A stretch of 64,000 nt of DNA from Megaustenia siamemsis. Its lineage: Eukaryota; Mollusca; Gastropoda; Stylommatophora; Ariophantidae. The number at the start of each line of letters is the position of its first letter. The first letter of the stretch is position 1. The stretch covers positions 76,034,232-76,098,231 of the forward strand of contig JAVIAB010000041.1 in the NCBI GenBank assembly GCA_032433765.1. Reading direction: 5' to 3'. Below, piece after piece: positions 14,457-26,791 of the stretch. The notes below the pieces were generated by a model that saw only the letters and a program-made list of their open reading frames with translations, had not been told where the DNA came from and ran no database searches. A program made the translations under genes and the position numbers.

Positions 14457-15704
14457 AAAATATTACTAAGAATCATCGTGAGACGTGTAAGAAACAAAAT
14501 AAAACCAGAAATAAGTGAGGAACAATGTGGATTTGTGGAAGGAAAGGGCACCAGTAATGCAATATACATCTTAAGAGCATCGATAGAAAGATCTATAGAG
14601 GTAAAGAAAGATCTATACATGTGCTTTATAAACGACACAAAAGCATTTGACAAAGTAAAGCATGTGGAAATAATCAATATGCTGGAGAAATTAAACATTG
14701 ATGGCAAGGATCTGCGAATCACAAAAAACATGTACTGACAACAAACAGCAGCTATACGAATTAACAACCAAACAGGATAATTCCAATATATAAAACAAGG
14801 CGTCAGATAAGGCTGTGTTCTTTCTACGGATTTGTTTTCACTTTACAGCGAACATATTATGAGATCAATAGTAGACAAAAAGGAATTGAAGTCAACGGTC
14901 ACAACATAAATAATTCGAGATAGACGGATGACACAGTCTTAATAGCAGAGACAGAGAATGAACTACAAGAAATGATAGACATAATAGTAAAATAAAGCAA
15001 CAAGAAAGGTTTCAGTGTGAATAGTAAGAAAACAGAAGTAATGGTCATATCGAAGAAAAAATCATCACCAGCATGCAGCATAAAAATAAACAGGACAAAT
15101 CTGAAACAAGTGCAACGCGTCAAATACTTGGGCACAATAATAACATCAGATGGAAGATGCACCACAGAAATAAAAAGCAGAATAGCTCAGGCCAAAATAG
15201 CATTTCAGAAAATGAAAAATATCTTATGCAACAAATCTATGTAAATAAAAATGAGAAAAAGAATTCATCGGTGCTATATAGAACCAATTCTGACCTATGG
15301 AAGCGAATCATGGACAGTAGACAAACAAATGAAAAGACAATTAGAGGCCACGGAGATGGGATTTCTCAGAAGAATGTTGAAAGTTCCCTGGACAGCTAAA
15401 AAGACCAATGTGAAAGTTCTCAAAGAGGCCAACACAAAAAGGCAGCTCCTAAAAAAACATCAGAAAGAAAAATTTACATTTTCGGGCACATCATGAGAAA
15501 AGTAAAGTTGGAATACTTGGTTACAACTGGCAAAATAAAAGGAAAGAGAGATCACGGACGACAAAGAGAGAAAATACTGGATAGCTTGGTGTCATGGCAT
15601 GGAAAACAGCCAACAACAGAACTGATACGATGCACTGTAGATAGAAGATTGTGGAAGGACATGATCGCCTACGCCAACCGATATGGCACATGATGATGAT
15701 GATG
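14457..15704 (+). mobile_element. RTE-2 non-LTR retrotransposon, 5'-truncated, dead
   Basis: Encodes the back half of an RTE-type polyprotein, broken by stops and frameshifts. In order: the RT palm (EEQCGFVEGKGTSNAIY; CFINDTKAFDKVKH), QGVR-GCVLS, a damaged catalytic box (TDD where YADD is expected, preceded by a stop), KYLGTIITSDGRCTTEI, then a C-terminal region with YGSESW and KGKRDHGRQREK. The tail is cacatgatgatgatgatg. The element is flanked by the 10-bp duplication aatcactatt at 14447-14456 and 15705-15714, which fixes both ends. The RT box is lost, so it cannot be autonomous. Confidence 0.92.
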
Positions 15705-15714
15705 AATCACTATT

Positions 15715-16366
15715 GACCAATCACAGAGCAGCTTGTCAAGCTGAGATCCAATGAGTCCATTATTTGGATTAGTCTTAAGTAAGCTACTTTATTTGTGGGA
15801 TTGTTTGCAGATCACTTTGCTGCACACGAGTAGATAAGGATGCTAATCGATTTAACAAAAAATAAATAGAAAAGAACAGCGAAGAACGTGATCATTGTGA
15901 AGGTCGAAGCCATCACATTACTATATGCTTCAATTGGCCAACAACCAGTTCACCACTTTAAATAGCATTCTTGGCCTACATTCACCGAGCAATCACGTGC
16001 ACCTTTTCTCTCTCCTTCACGTTAATTTATTACCGAAAGGATCAATGACACCATTTTTTTTTCAAATCACTATGGTGACAAATATTGAAAAAAGTCTAGC
16101 GCCCGATTTCATGGGAGTTCACTGCGGTGTGACAGCAATCAGAAGTTAGAAGCGATTCATTGACTAATTAAAAGACGAAAACTCATTCAATGGTTGGTGC
16201 AAGAAAGGGCACCTCATAAGACAAGGGAGAGGCGGTTATGTTGAAACAAGCGGTGTGTAAATTGTATAAAGAGATCGATTGTAGCTGCTGACGAGCGTTG
16301 TCGTACATCTCAGAAAATATTCATTTGGGGAAAGTAAGAACATGGAATAAAGAATGCATTTTAAGG
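15715..16366. other. stretch without a recognised gene
   Basis: Unique-looking sequence, with one 74-codon frame at 15925-16149 that shows no recognisable domain. Nothing else supported. Confidence 0.5.
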
Positions 16367-16375
16367 GAAGACTTT

Positions 16376-16874
16376 CATCATCAGGGAGCTGTGATAGCTC
16401 AGTGGTTAGTGAACTGGACTACAAAGGACAAGAGGTAGGGTTCGATCCCAACCGACGGCTCCGGTTTACCCAGCCTTTAATGGGTACCGGATTTTTTCTG
16501 GGAAAGTAAAGCAGTACGGGCGTAATACCGACCCGATTACCCCAAAAATCATGTGCCGAAGGTCTGTAAAAAATGTATGGTCACTAACACCATATTCCCT
16601 ATACGCCACTTGGCGTGACGGGGGTACTTTACTTTTTTTTTTACTTTCATCATCATCGAGTGCCGTCACCGCAACGAAGGTTGGATACCATGTAGCGCCA
16701 TTCTGCTCTGTCTCTTGCTTTGATATTGCAGGTTGTTATAGGCAGATTTGTCCATCTTTTGATATTACTCGTCCATGTTAGTCTTGGTTTGCTTCTGCCT
16801 CTTTTACCTTGTATTTTCCCCTCCAGGATTTCTTGTAGTAGGCTGTTGTGTCTTTTAACATGGCCCAAAAATCT
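16376..16874 (-). mobile_element. RTE-1 3' fragment, split by an SINE
   Basis: Minus-strand translation gives FLGHVKRHNSLL, LEGKIQGKRGR and RLTWTSNIKRW, which is the C-terminus of the RTE-1 protein ending LRCGDGTR. The GATGATGATG tail follows. The 9-bp sequence gaagacttt occurs at 16367-16375 and 16875-16883 and is the RTE target-site duplication. An SINE (16384-16642) later inserted into the tail, so the RTE pieces are 16376-16383 and 16643-16874. It is severely 5'-truncated. Confidence 0.9.
16384..16642 (+). mobile_element. tRNA-derived SINE (type 1), full length
   Basis: The tRNA-like head has A box tagctcagtgg (about 16394) and B box ggttcgatccc (about 16439), both perfect matches to the pol III consensus. 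A conserved body follows (gggtaccggat; ccatattccctatacgcc) and the tail is gtactttacttt. The 13-bp duplication actttcatcatca at 16371-16383 and 16643-16655 flanks it and lies in the tail of the RTE-1 fragment. Other copies are at 18841, 47332 and 63441. Confidence 0.95.
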
Positions 16875-16883
16875 GAAGACTTT

Positions 16884-17244
16884 AAAACAAACAAAAAGAA
16901 TATCGTTCAACTAAAAACAAAGATTTCCCCCACTATTTTATTTTCATCGATTTGACTGATGTCAGTAAGTGCAGGCAAGATGGCGTATGTTTATCAAATA
17001 GTTGCTAAGAGACAACTTTTTCAATAACGAATAATATCCATTGCGAAAGAGTTAGTTCAGCTTTGTCATTGTTTATCATGACATCAGATGTGAAGTCATT
17101 GTGCTTCCTTCCATCAGGCGTGTGATCTCTGGTGAACACTAATTGGGACGGTTATTGTAACTTTATAGCAGTTTGTTGTAACGATGTGTTTAACTATTGA
17201 GCTAGTCTTCCAAAAAGATGTGTCTGGAACATAAAACAAAAGAA
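16884..17244. other. stretch without a recognised gene
   Basis: AT-rich spacer between LINE fragments; nothing recognised. Confidence 0.5.
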
Positions 17245-17540
17245 TTTCTTCTTCTATCCTTCCTCTGCTGCCGTTGGCGTCGAGGGGAGAAACAATCTGC
17301 GATTCTTTGCTCTTCTGTTGGCCTCTTCTGATGTTATTCCTCCTAGTGACTCTAGTATTCCCTTTACCCATCTCTATCTCGGTCTTCCTCTTAATCTGGC
17401 GTTTTCGTAGCGTTTGTTTATGGCTCTTTGATTCATTGTTAGTTCTTATTGTCTTGTTATGTGGCCGAACCAATTTATCTGTTGTTTCTTTATGTATTCG
17501 ATGGCTGTTTCAATTTCGAGTTTCTTCCTCAGGTCGAAAC
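17245..17540 (-). mobile_element. LINE-D C-terminal fragment
   Basis: Minus-strand reading gives KKLEIETAIEYIKKQQI, then NWFGHITRQ, RLRGRPR-RWVKGILESL and EEANRRAKNRRLFLPS before a stop. The GHI/GRPR/W-GI order is typical of the region downstream of RT in non-LTR retrotransposons. The same family occurs at 33420-33585, 48165-48472 and 63315-63430. Only the 3' part remains, with one frame break. Confidence 0.8.
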
Positions 17541-17636
17541 AAAAGAACGAAGGCATTAAATTACTCGACACATTTATGTTTATTGTCTTGAGCATGAGAG
17601 ATGCAGGACCAGCTTAAGAGCTAGTTAAAATATTGA

Positions 17637-18637
17637 TATAATAAGAAATAAATACAACAAGAAATAAAATAATAAGATATAACAAGGAGAACTCTACACC
17701 CATGGACATAAAAAGAGGAGTAAGTCAAGGATACATCCTATCACCAAGCTTGTTCAATCTTTACACTGAGCAAATCTTTAAAAAACATCATAGAGATGCC
17801 AGGCCTACGAATTAATGGAAAGATAATCAATAACCTAAGATATGCTGATGATACTGTTCTACTAGCAGAAAATCCTAAAGACCTACAACAATTGCTTAAT
17901 GTGATAAACATAACAAGCAAAAAATATGGACTAGAAATGAATATCAAAAAGACTAAAACTATGATCATAAACAAAGAAAATTCTCAAGACCTACAATTAA
18001 ATATCACAGTTGAGGGAATACATCTGGAGACAGTCCAGAGCAACAAATAACTGGGACATACTATAACCAATGATGGAAAATGCAAAACTGAAATAAACAA
18101 AAGAATAGGTATGGCAAAAAGTAATTTTAATGCCATGAAAAAATATACTAACAACAAAAGAAATATCAGCAGGGTTAAACTAAGAATGGCAAAATGTTAC
18201 ATCTTCTCAATATTCCTGTATGGTGCAGAAACAAGGACATTAGACAAGAAAATAGAACAGAAAATTGAAGCCTTTGAAATGTGGATTTATAGAAGAATAG
18301 ATGGTAGAATTGGATGGAAACAAAAGATAACAAACGATGAAGTTTTAAAACAACAGAAAATAAAAAGAGAACTACTAAATACAATTAAGACAAGACAAAT
18401 GAAATTTTTGGGGCATGTTAAAAGACACAACAGCCTATTAAAAGTAATATTGGAAGGGAAAATACAAGGTAAAAGAGGCAGAGGCAGACCAAGACTAACA
18501 TGGACGAGTAACATTAAAAGATGGACAAGTCAGTCTATGACAGCCTACACCATCAAAGCAAGAAACAGAGCAGAATGGCGATCCATGGTAGCCAACCTTC
18601 GTTGCGGAGAAAGCACTCGATGATGATGATGATGATG
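17637..18637 (+). mobile_element. RTE-1 retrotransposon, 5'-truncated, dead
   Basis: Close relative of the copy at 35906-38643. It starts just before the RT motif VSQGYILSPSLFNLY (parent VRQGCILSPSLFNLY). It retains NNLRYADDTVLLAENPKD, then the C-terminal GHVKRHNSLL and GRGRPRLTWTSN motifs. It is disabled by an extra a near 17780 and a TAA at about 18047. It ends in a GAT-rich tail. The 10-bp duplication aaaatattga at 17627-17636 and 18638-18647 fixes its limits. Confidence 0.93.
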
Positions 18638-18840
18638 AAAATATTGAAAAACAATTTTTACAAAAAATCTCACCTGTATTTGAAAAGTTTTTTCCTTTTC
18701 TTTTTACCGACAAATTCAATTATTAAAAAAGGTATGTCATAAAATTCAGTTGTAACTCAAATAATAATAATAATAAAAACAAGATAGAAGTTAAATACTT
18801 TCAGAGAATACGGTTTTAAAACTCTGAGACAGAAGTGTAA

Positions 18841-19100
18841 GTAAAGTAAAGTACCACCGTCACGCCAAGTGGCGTATAGGGAAATATGGTGTTAGTGACC
18901 CTATATTTTACAGACCTTCAGCACATGATTTTTGGGGTAATGTGGTCAGTATTACGCCCGTGCTGCTTTACTTTCCCAGAAAAAAATCCGGTACCCATTT
19001 AAGGCTGGGTGAACCCGGAAGCCGTCGGTTGGGATCTAACCCTACCCCTTGTCCGTGGTAGTCCAGTTCACTAACCACTGAGCTATCGCGGCTCCCTGAC
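18841..19100 (-). mobile_element. tRNA-derived SINE (type 1), full length
   Basis: Reverse-orientation copy of the 16384 element. Read on the minus strand it starts gagccgcgatagctcagtgg and ends at gtactttactttac. The 12-bp duplication acagaagtgtaa at 18829-18840 and 19101-19112 flanks it. Confidence 0.95.
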
Positions 19101-19146
19101 ACAGAAGTGTAAAATACCAATTATGGGCAGAAACCTTCTTTGACAT

Positions 19147-22100
19147 TTTTTATACAGACACGTTATATACCACTTTTATACAGGAACGTTATATACCACT
19201 TTTACACAGGAACGCTATATACCACTATTATACAGGAGCGTTATATACCACTTTTATACAGGAACGTTATATACCACTTTTATACAGGAACGTTATATAC
19301 CACTATTATACAGGAGCGTTATATACCACTTTTACACAGGAACGTTATATACCACTTTTACACAGGAACGTTATATACCACTAATATGCAGGAGCGTTGT
19401 ATACTACTTTTATACAGGAACGTTATATACCACTTTTACACAGGAACGTTATATACCACTATTATACAGGAGCGTTATATACCACTTTTACACAGGAACG
19501 TTATATACCACTATTATACAAGAGCGTTATATACCACTTTAACACAGGAACGTTATATACCACTATTATACAGGAGCGTTGTATACTACGTTTATACAGG
19601 AACGTTATATACCACTTTTATGCAGGAACGTTATATACCACTATTATACAGGAGCGTTATATATCACTTTTATACAGACAAGTTATATACCACTTTTATA
19701 CAGGAACGTTATATATCACTTTTATGCAGGAACGTTATATACCACTTTTATACAGGAACGTTATATACCACTTTTATACAGGAGCGTTATATACCACTTT
19801 TATACAGGAACGTTATATACCACTTTTATAGGAACGTTATATACCACTTTTATACAGGAACATTATACCACTTTTATACAGGAACGTTATATATCACTTT
19901 TATACAGGAACGTTATATACCACTTTTATACAGGAACGTTATACACCACTTTTATACAGGAACGTTATATACCACTTTTATACAGGAACGTTATATACCA
20001 CTTTTATACAGGAACGTTATATACCACTTTTATACAGACACGTTATATACCACTTTTATACAGACACGTTATATACCACTTTTATACAGGAACGTTATAT
20101 ACCACTTTTATACAGGAACGTTATATACCACTTTTATACAGACGCGTTATATACCACTTTTATACAGGAACGTTATATACACTTTTATACAGACACGTTA
20201 TATACCACTTTTATACAGGAACGTTGTATACCACTTTTATACAGGAACGTTATATACCACTTATATACAGGAACGTTATATACCACTTTTATACAGACAC
20301 GTTATATACCACTTTTATGCAGGAACGTTATATACCACTTTTATACAGGAACGTTATATACCACTTTTATACAGGAACTTTATATACCACTTTTATACAG
20401 GAACGTTATATACCACTTTTATACAGGAACGTTATATACCACTTTTATACAGACACGTTATATACCAATTTTATACAGACACGTTATATACCACTTTTAT
20501 GCAGGAACGTTATATACCACTTTTATACAGGAACGTTATATACAACTTTTATACAGACACGTTATATACCACTTTTATACAGACACGTTATATACCACTT
20601 TTATGCAGGAACGTTATATACCACTTTTATACAGACACGTTATATACCACTTTTATACAGACACGTTGTATACCACTTTTATGCAGGAACGTTATATACC
20701 ACTTTTATACAGGAACGTTATATACCACTTTTATACAGGAACGTTATATACCACTTTTATACGTGAACGTTGTATACCACTTTTATACAGGAACGTTATA
20801 TACCACTTTTATATAGGAACATTATATACCACTTTTATACAGGAACGTTATATACCACTTTTATACAGACACGTTATATACCACTTTTATACAGGAACGT
20901 TATATACCACTTTTATACATGAATTTTATATACCACTTTTATACAGGAACGTTATATACCACTTTTATACAGACACGTTATATACCACTTTTATACAGGA
21001 ACGTTATATACCACTTTTATACAGGAACATTATATACCACTTTTATACAGGAACGTTATATACCACTTTTATATAGGAACATTATATACCACTTTTATAC
21101 AGGAAAGTTATATACCACTTTTATATAGGAACGTTATATACCACTTTTATATAGGAACATTATCACCCACTTTTATACAGGAACGTTATATACCACTTTT
21201 ATACAGGAACGTTATGTACCACTTTTATACAGGAACATTATATACCACTTTTATACAGGAACGTTATATACCACTTTTACACAGGAACGTTATATACCAC
21301 TTTTATACAGGAACGTTATATACCACTTTTATATAGGAACATTATATACCACTTTTATACAGGAACGTTATATACCACTTTTATACAGGAACATTATATA
21401 CCACTTTTATACAGGAACGTTATATACCACTTTTATATAGACACGTTAAAAACCACTATTATACAGGAACGTTATATACCACTTTTATACAGACAAGTTA
21501 TATACCACTTTTATGCAGGAACGTTATATACCACTTTTATACAGGAACGTTATATACCACTTTTATACAGGAACGTTATATACCACTTTTATACAGGAAC
21601 GTTATATACCACTTTTATACAGGAACATTATATACCACTTTTATACAGGAACGTTATATACCACTTTTATGCAGGAACGTTATATACCACTTTTATACAG
21701 GAACGTTATATACCACTTTTATACAGGAACGTTATATACCACTTTTATGCAGGAACGTTATATACCACTTTTACACAGGAACGTTATATACCACTTTTAT
21801 ACAGGAACCTTATATACCACTTTTATACATGAACGTTATATACCACTTTTATATAGACACGTTAAAAACCACTATTATACAGGAACGTTATATACCACTT
21901 TTATACAGACAAGTTATATACCACTTTTATGCAGGAACGTTATATACCACTTTTATACAGGAACGTTATATACCACTTTTATACAGGAACGTTATATACC
22001 ACTTTTATACAGGAACGTTATATACCACTTTTATACAGGAACATTATATACCACTTTTATACAGGAACGTTACATACCACTTTTATGCAGGAACGTTATA

Positions 22101-22892
22101 TACCACTTTTATACAGGAACGTTATATACCACTTTTATACAGGAACGTTATATACCACTTTTATGCAGGAACGTTATATACCACTTTTACACAGGAACGT
22201 TATATACCACTTTTATACAGGAACGTTATATACCACTTTTATACATGAACGTTATATACCACTTTTATACATGAACGTTATATACCACTTTTACACAGGA
22301 ACGTTATATACCACTTTTACACAGGAACGTTATATACCACTTTTATACATGAACGTTATATACCACTTTTATACAGGAACGTTATATACCACTTTTACAC
22401 AGGAACGTTATATACCACTTTTATACAGGAACATTATATACCACTTTTACACAGGAACGTTATATACCACTTTTACACAGGAACGTTATATACCACTTTT
22501 ATACAGGAACGTTATATACCATTTTTATACAGGAACGTTATATACCATTTTTATACAGGAACATTATATACCACTTTTACACAGGAACGTTATATACCAC
22601 TTTTACACAGGAACGTTATATACCACTTTTATACAGGAACGTTATATACCACTTTTACACAGGAACGTTATATACCACTTTTATACAGGAACGTTATATA
22701 CCACTTTTACACAGGAACGTTATATACCACTTTTACACAGGAACGTTATATACCACTTTTACACAGGAACGTTATATACTACTTTTATACAGGAACATTA
22801 TATACCACTTTTATACAGGAACGTTATATACCACTTTTACACAGGAACATTATATACCACTTTTATACAGGAACGTTATATACCACTTTCGG
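19147..22892. repeat. 26-bp satellite array
   Basis: About 144 head-to-tail copies of a 26-bp unit built on ttatacaggaacgttata followed by taccactt. The main variants are gacacg for gaacg, tatgcagg, and attat for tttat. All three plus frames stay open for hundreds of codons because the unit has no plus-strand stop in any frame and 26 is not a multiple of three. A rare three-unit signature (atatagacacgttaaaaacc) at 21435 recurs at 21851. That is exactly 16 units later and indicates block duplication. Confidence 0.98.
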
Positions 22893-23385
22893 AAAGAGAC
22901 ATTATTTTTGTTAACACAAACGTTATATAGAACTTTCAAGCAGAAACGTTACGAGTGACACATTTGGTAGAACGAAGCAACAAAGTCTATTTGGCAACAT
23001 AACGACGCGCTGGCTTATAAAAATTATGTTTATCTCTGAACATCAAGACCGTTGAGTTGTTTTGAATTGTCCATGATTGTCGATAACCTCGAAACAGATA
23101 GCAGACAATTTATAACCCTGATTGGACAAAGAGCCTGGCATAAATTTCCAGTGAAAACAGTTTTAAGATGGCAGCTCTTACAAAGCTGTTCAGCAGCGGC
23201 GGATATTCAGAGGGAGCAGTGGAGGTCACGACTTCTCTAATATTTCACCAGAATACATAACACAATCATATTCTAGCTCAATGAGTTCAATGACAATGTA
23301 TAACCAGCCACCGTATTCCCTAGTATAGCTGTGATATAGTTCAAATAACTCAAGTCGTTACCTCTGTTAGTCATAGCTATGGATT
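22893..23385. other. decayed satellite edge and unassigned DNA
   Basis: The first 60 bp are degenerate 26-bp units (aacgttatatag-like). The rest, 22960-23385, shows no gene I can support. Confidence 0.5.
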
Positions 23386-23389
23386 TTTT

Positions 23390-23960
23390 CAGCCCCTATA
23401 GAAATGTTACTTTTTCTTTCCTTTCGCAGTTTATTCTCTTTTTCTATAAATCTGTCTGCTTCTTGTTTGATTTGGAGCTTTAGAGTGTGTTTCCAAAGAT
23501 TGCGGTCTGTAGTTATGTCTTCCCAGGCTGCAGAGTTTATGTTCAGAGTCTTCATGTCACGTTTACACATGTCTACAAATCGAAGTTTTGGCTGCCCCTA
23601 GTTCTTTTGCTTCTGTTAATTTTCCATAGAGTATATCTTTTGGTATGCGGCCATCTTTCACACGATGCACGTAGCCAAGCCAGCGTAAGTTGTTTGAGCA
23701 GCGTGTAGATGTTCGGGAGGCCTGTACGAGTGAGGACCTCCACGTTTGTCACTTTGTTCTTCCAGGTGACACCAAGAATACCGCGCAGACATCTACGCAA
23801 TTTCAGCAAACAGCTCATGGTTGCCATGGAAACAGTAGAACAACTAATACGTTGGCGTTTTATCTTCTTACAGATAAACTCTAAATGCCCAAACAACTCC
23901 AGCGCAGTGAACGGAAGCACAAACACATCCCACGGTAGAATGAATGGGACATTTGAGGAC
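23390..23960 (-). mobile_element. LINE-E C-terminal fragment
   Basis: Minus-strand pieces in order: LRRCLRGILGVTWKNKV, TNVEVLTRTGLPNIYTLLKQ, KRTRGSQNFDL, then MCKRDMKTLNINSAAWEDI and TTDRNLWKHTLKLQIKQEA. This is the layout of the region after RT in non-LTR elements (LR-ILG-W, GH-type spacer, KR--GRP, DR--W). A frame break near 23590 separates the last two blocks. The 3' end matches a plus-strand fragment at 26650-26785. Confidence 0.78.
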
Positions 23961-23965
23961 GACAG

Positions 23966-24440
23966 GAAGTGGTTGTAGTCATCGTCATCATTGAGTGTCA
24001 TTCCGGTCCGAGTAGGCGATCATCTTTCTCCACATCACTCGGTCCTTCGTTTATGTCATAATGGCAGTCGGTGACTTTTTTGTTATGCATTTTTGGATAA
24101 GCTGTTCTCTATTTTTTTTCTCTTGGTTTTCCTCTGTTTCTTTTCTATTCACTTTGCCATTTGTTATGGTATGTATTCTCAATGCGTTCTTTTCGCATGA
24201 CATGTCCAGTAAAAGTGAATTGTCTCGTCCTTATGATTTTGATGATATTTCTGGTTTCTCTAGCTCGTTTTAAATATTCTTCACTTGTAATTTTTGTTAT
24301 TGATGAAATTCGTAGCATTATTCCTATAAACCACATCACAGATGCCTCTAGTATTCTCTGTGTTGTCTTGCTTATCGTCCATGACTCACTTCCATATGGT
24401 AGAACTCGTTCAATGTAGCACTTTAGGACACGTTTTCTAA
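23966..24440 (-). mobile_element. RTE-like C-terminal fragment
   Basis: Read on the minus strand: YGSESWTISKTTQRILEAS, WFIGIMLRISSITKITSEEY, then IRTRQFTFTGHVMRKERIE, followed by a broken KEKK/QRK tract and a tail with aatgatgacgatga. This matches the organisation of RTE-1/RTE-2 C-termini but not their exact sequence, so it may be a third RTE lineage. It adjoins the LINE-E fragment. Confidence 0.72.
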
Positions 24441-25340
24441 CCTAAGCTGACAGTGATTTGTTACATGTGATGTTTTACATCCATGGGTTGTAGTAGGACG
24501 ACAAATTGTGGATAGTTAAATAATAAATGTGCTACTCTGGTTAAAAGCTATCGATAATTAATCGTCTGATCTTGGCAGTGCATTGTTGGCACCGAATATT
24601 TTGTTTCTGTGTTTCGATTAAAGTGAATGGTGAGAGGACGTGGTTAAGAGCTTAACCAGTAAAGTTCAAGTTTAGCTTTTTTCTGCTAAACGAGTGATTT
24701 CCCTTGATTGGGCTCACGTATTTGAATGTATCACCTGTTTCTAGTTGTACATTTGGTAATGATAAGGTGATTAAGTTGCGCTCTAGCTAGACATGTCTGT
24801 CGCTATGTCCGAGTCTGTCTCGAGGATAGCAAAAGGACCGGACGCTGAAAGCAGTTCTCCTGCATGATACTTGTGATTGCTTTTATTTCTTCGATGATGT
24901 TATGCCGATAATGTAAGCAATGGGAGCATGTGTAGAGAGAGCTTAGACACTATCCGCCTGCCGCCCCTCACAAAGAGGTGGATGGCTGACCTACTTCTAA
25001 GCGCTGTCCACTAGTGGAACAATGGTCGGCGTCTAGGTATAGAGGTGTGCTGCGAATATAACCAGCTGCATGTCGCAAAACGAACTCAAGGGGTGATTAC
25101 AGAGGGTGGGGTGAATTAGTTGCGTCGGGTAGCTAATACTATGAAATGCCCATATGCCCTATGAACGCATCTAGGAGAAGGTCAACTCCGATTATATCAA
25201 CCCTCGCTGTCTAGCAGAATAGAGCTCGGGAGAAAACCCTGAGGAAAAATCTGTGATGGAGTTCCTAAGACAGTTTTCTTTTCATTTTGATATTGCTCTG
25301 GCAATACCTGCGACGCAGTTGGCACCAAACTGTTCTTGCC
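24441..25340. other. stretch without a recognised gene
   Basis: Mixed-composition sequence. No domain, no SINE boxes and no obvious repeat. Confidence 0.5.
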
Positions 25341-25737
25341 CTGCTAGACCTTTGGATCGCTCGACTGTGTAGAGAGAAGAAACATGTTGCATGGGCAACA
25401 ACTTGTCTGCTAGACCTTTGGATCGCTCGACTGTGTAGAGAGAAGAAACATGTTGCATGGGCAACAACTTGTCTGCTAGACCTTTGGATCGCTCGACTGT
25501 GTAGAGAGAAGACACATGTTGCATGCGCAACAACTTGTCTGCTAGACCTTTGGATCGCTCGACTGTGTAGAGAGAAGAAACATGTTGCATGGGCAACAAC
25601 TTGTCTGCTAGACCTTTGGATCGCTCGACTGTGTAGAGAGAAGAAACATGTTGCATGGGCAACAACTTGTCTGCTAGACCTTTGGATCGCTCGACTGTGT
25701 AGAGAGAAGAAACATGTTGCATGGGCAACAACTTGTC
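25341..25737. repeat. 66-bp tandem array, six copies
   Basis: Six copies of a 66-bp unit (tctgctagacctttggatcg onward), almost identical; one copy carries a few changes (gacacatgttgcatgcgc). Because 66 is 22 codons, long frames are open on both strands. Each unit contains the short dyad gttgc-atgg-gcaac. I read it as a minisatellite: there is no flanking exon evidence on either strand. Confidence 0.95.
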
Positions 25738-25781
25738 TCTTTCATTTTTCTGCTCAAGCTCGCGCCCCGGAGAGTACATTC

Positions 25782-26618
25782 ACATCATCATCAAGTACCG
25801 GGCCTAGTGACGTAGGTGATCATGTCTCTCCACAATATTCGATCTCGGCAGCTATTTATCATTTATGTTGTTGACCTTCTGCCAAGCCATTCTCTTAAGC
25901 TGTCTGCTATTTTTTCTCTTTGCTTCCCTCTATCTCTTCGTCCCTCAATTTTTCCAGTTGTTACAATATATTCCAGTTGTTCTCTTCTCAATACATGGCC
26001 AAAAAATGATGATTGTCTCTTCCTAACATTGGAAATTAGCTCTCTTTTTGCTTTGACCTTTCTCAGAACCTCTTCATTACTCTTCTTAGCTGTCCATGGT
26101 ATTCTCAACATTCTTCTGTAAAACCACATTTCTACAGACTCCAGTGATTTTCTTGTTTATTGCCCTATTGTTCATGATTCACATCCATATGTTAAGACTG
26201 GCTCTACATAACATTTAAGAACTCTTTTTCTTGTTTCTATTGTCAAAAATGGATTGCATAGTATTTTCCTCATTTTTTGGAAAGCTGCTTTTGCATGAGC
26301 CATTCTACATCTCACCTCTTTTGTACATCTTCCATCTGAGGTTAACAAAGTTCCCAAATATTTAAATTCATTTACCTGTTTTAATATTGTTCCACTTGTC
26401 TTTATTTTGCACTGAGGTGATGTCTTTTTCTTTGTTGTTACCATTACCTCTGTCTTTTTGCTATTAAGGCTGAGTCCTTTTATTTTTGCTTTCCTTCACT
26501 ACAATGTCTAACATTTCTTGTAACTCAGTTTCACTCTTAGCGATTAAGACTGTATCATCAGCATACCTTAGATTATTTATATTATGACCTCCAATTATAA
26601 AAAAAATATTCTATAGGT
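25782..26618 (-). mobile_element. RTE-2 retrotransposon, 5'-truncated
   Basis: Minus strand: the part after the YADD box, with SPQCKIKTSGTILKQ, NEFKYLGTLLTSDGRCTKEV, YGCES, then MWFYRRMLRIPWTAKKSNEE, FFGHVLRREQLEYIVTTGK and EGRRDRGKQREKI, ending in a (TGA)n-type tail. The flanking 8-bp duplication gtacattc at 25774-25781 and 26619-26626 supports these limits. Frames are interrupted, for example between YGCES and MWFYRR. Confidence 0.88.
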
Positions 26619-26649
26619 GTACATTCTAGCTTCGCTATTATGGTGTCGG

Positions 26650-26785
26650 TAAATAGCTTGAGACCGCAATCTTTGGAAACACACTCTAAAGCTTCAACTC
26701 AAACAAGAAGCAGACAGATTCATAGAACAAGAGAATGCACAGTGAATGAAAAGAAAAAAATAACATTGCTAGAGGCTCTGAAACA
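26650..26785 (+). mobile_element. LINE-E 3' fragment
   Basis: The plus strand matches the reverse complement of 23385-23515: gaccgcaatctttggaaac, then cacactctaaagct, caagaagcagacagatt and aataacattg. This is the DRNLWKHTLK-coding end of LINE-E, now decayed. The 29-bp array begins immediately after it. Confidence 0.8.
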
Positions 26786-26791
26786 TTCATT

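Noticed and set aside
16384..16460. tRNA genes at the A/B-box segments (16390, 28840, 47340)
   Set aside because: They are followed by conserved SINE bodies and flanked by TSDs, or lie in repeats. No closed cloverleaf with an acceptor stem was seen.
19140..22930. 558-codon and other long frames at 19140-22930
   Set aside because: A stop-free 26-bp unit opens all three frames. The product is a pure repeat with no domain.
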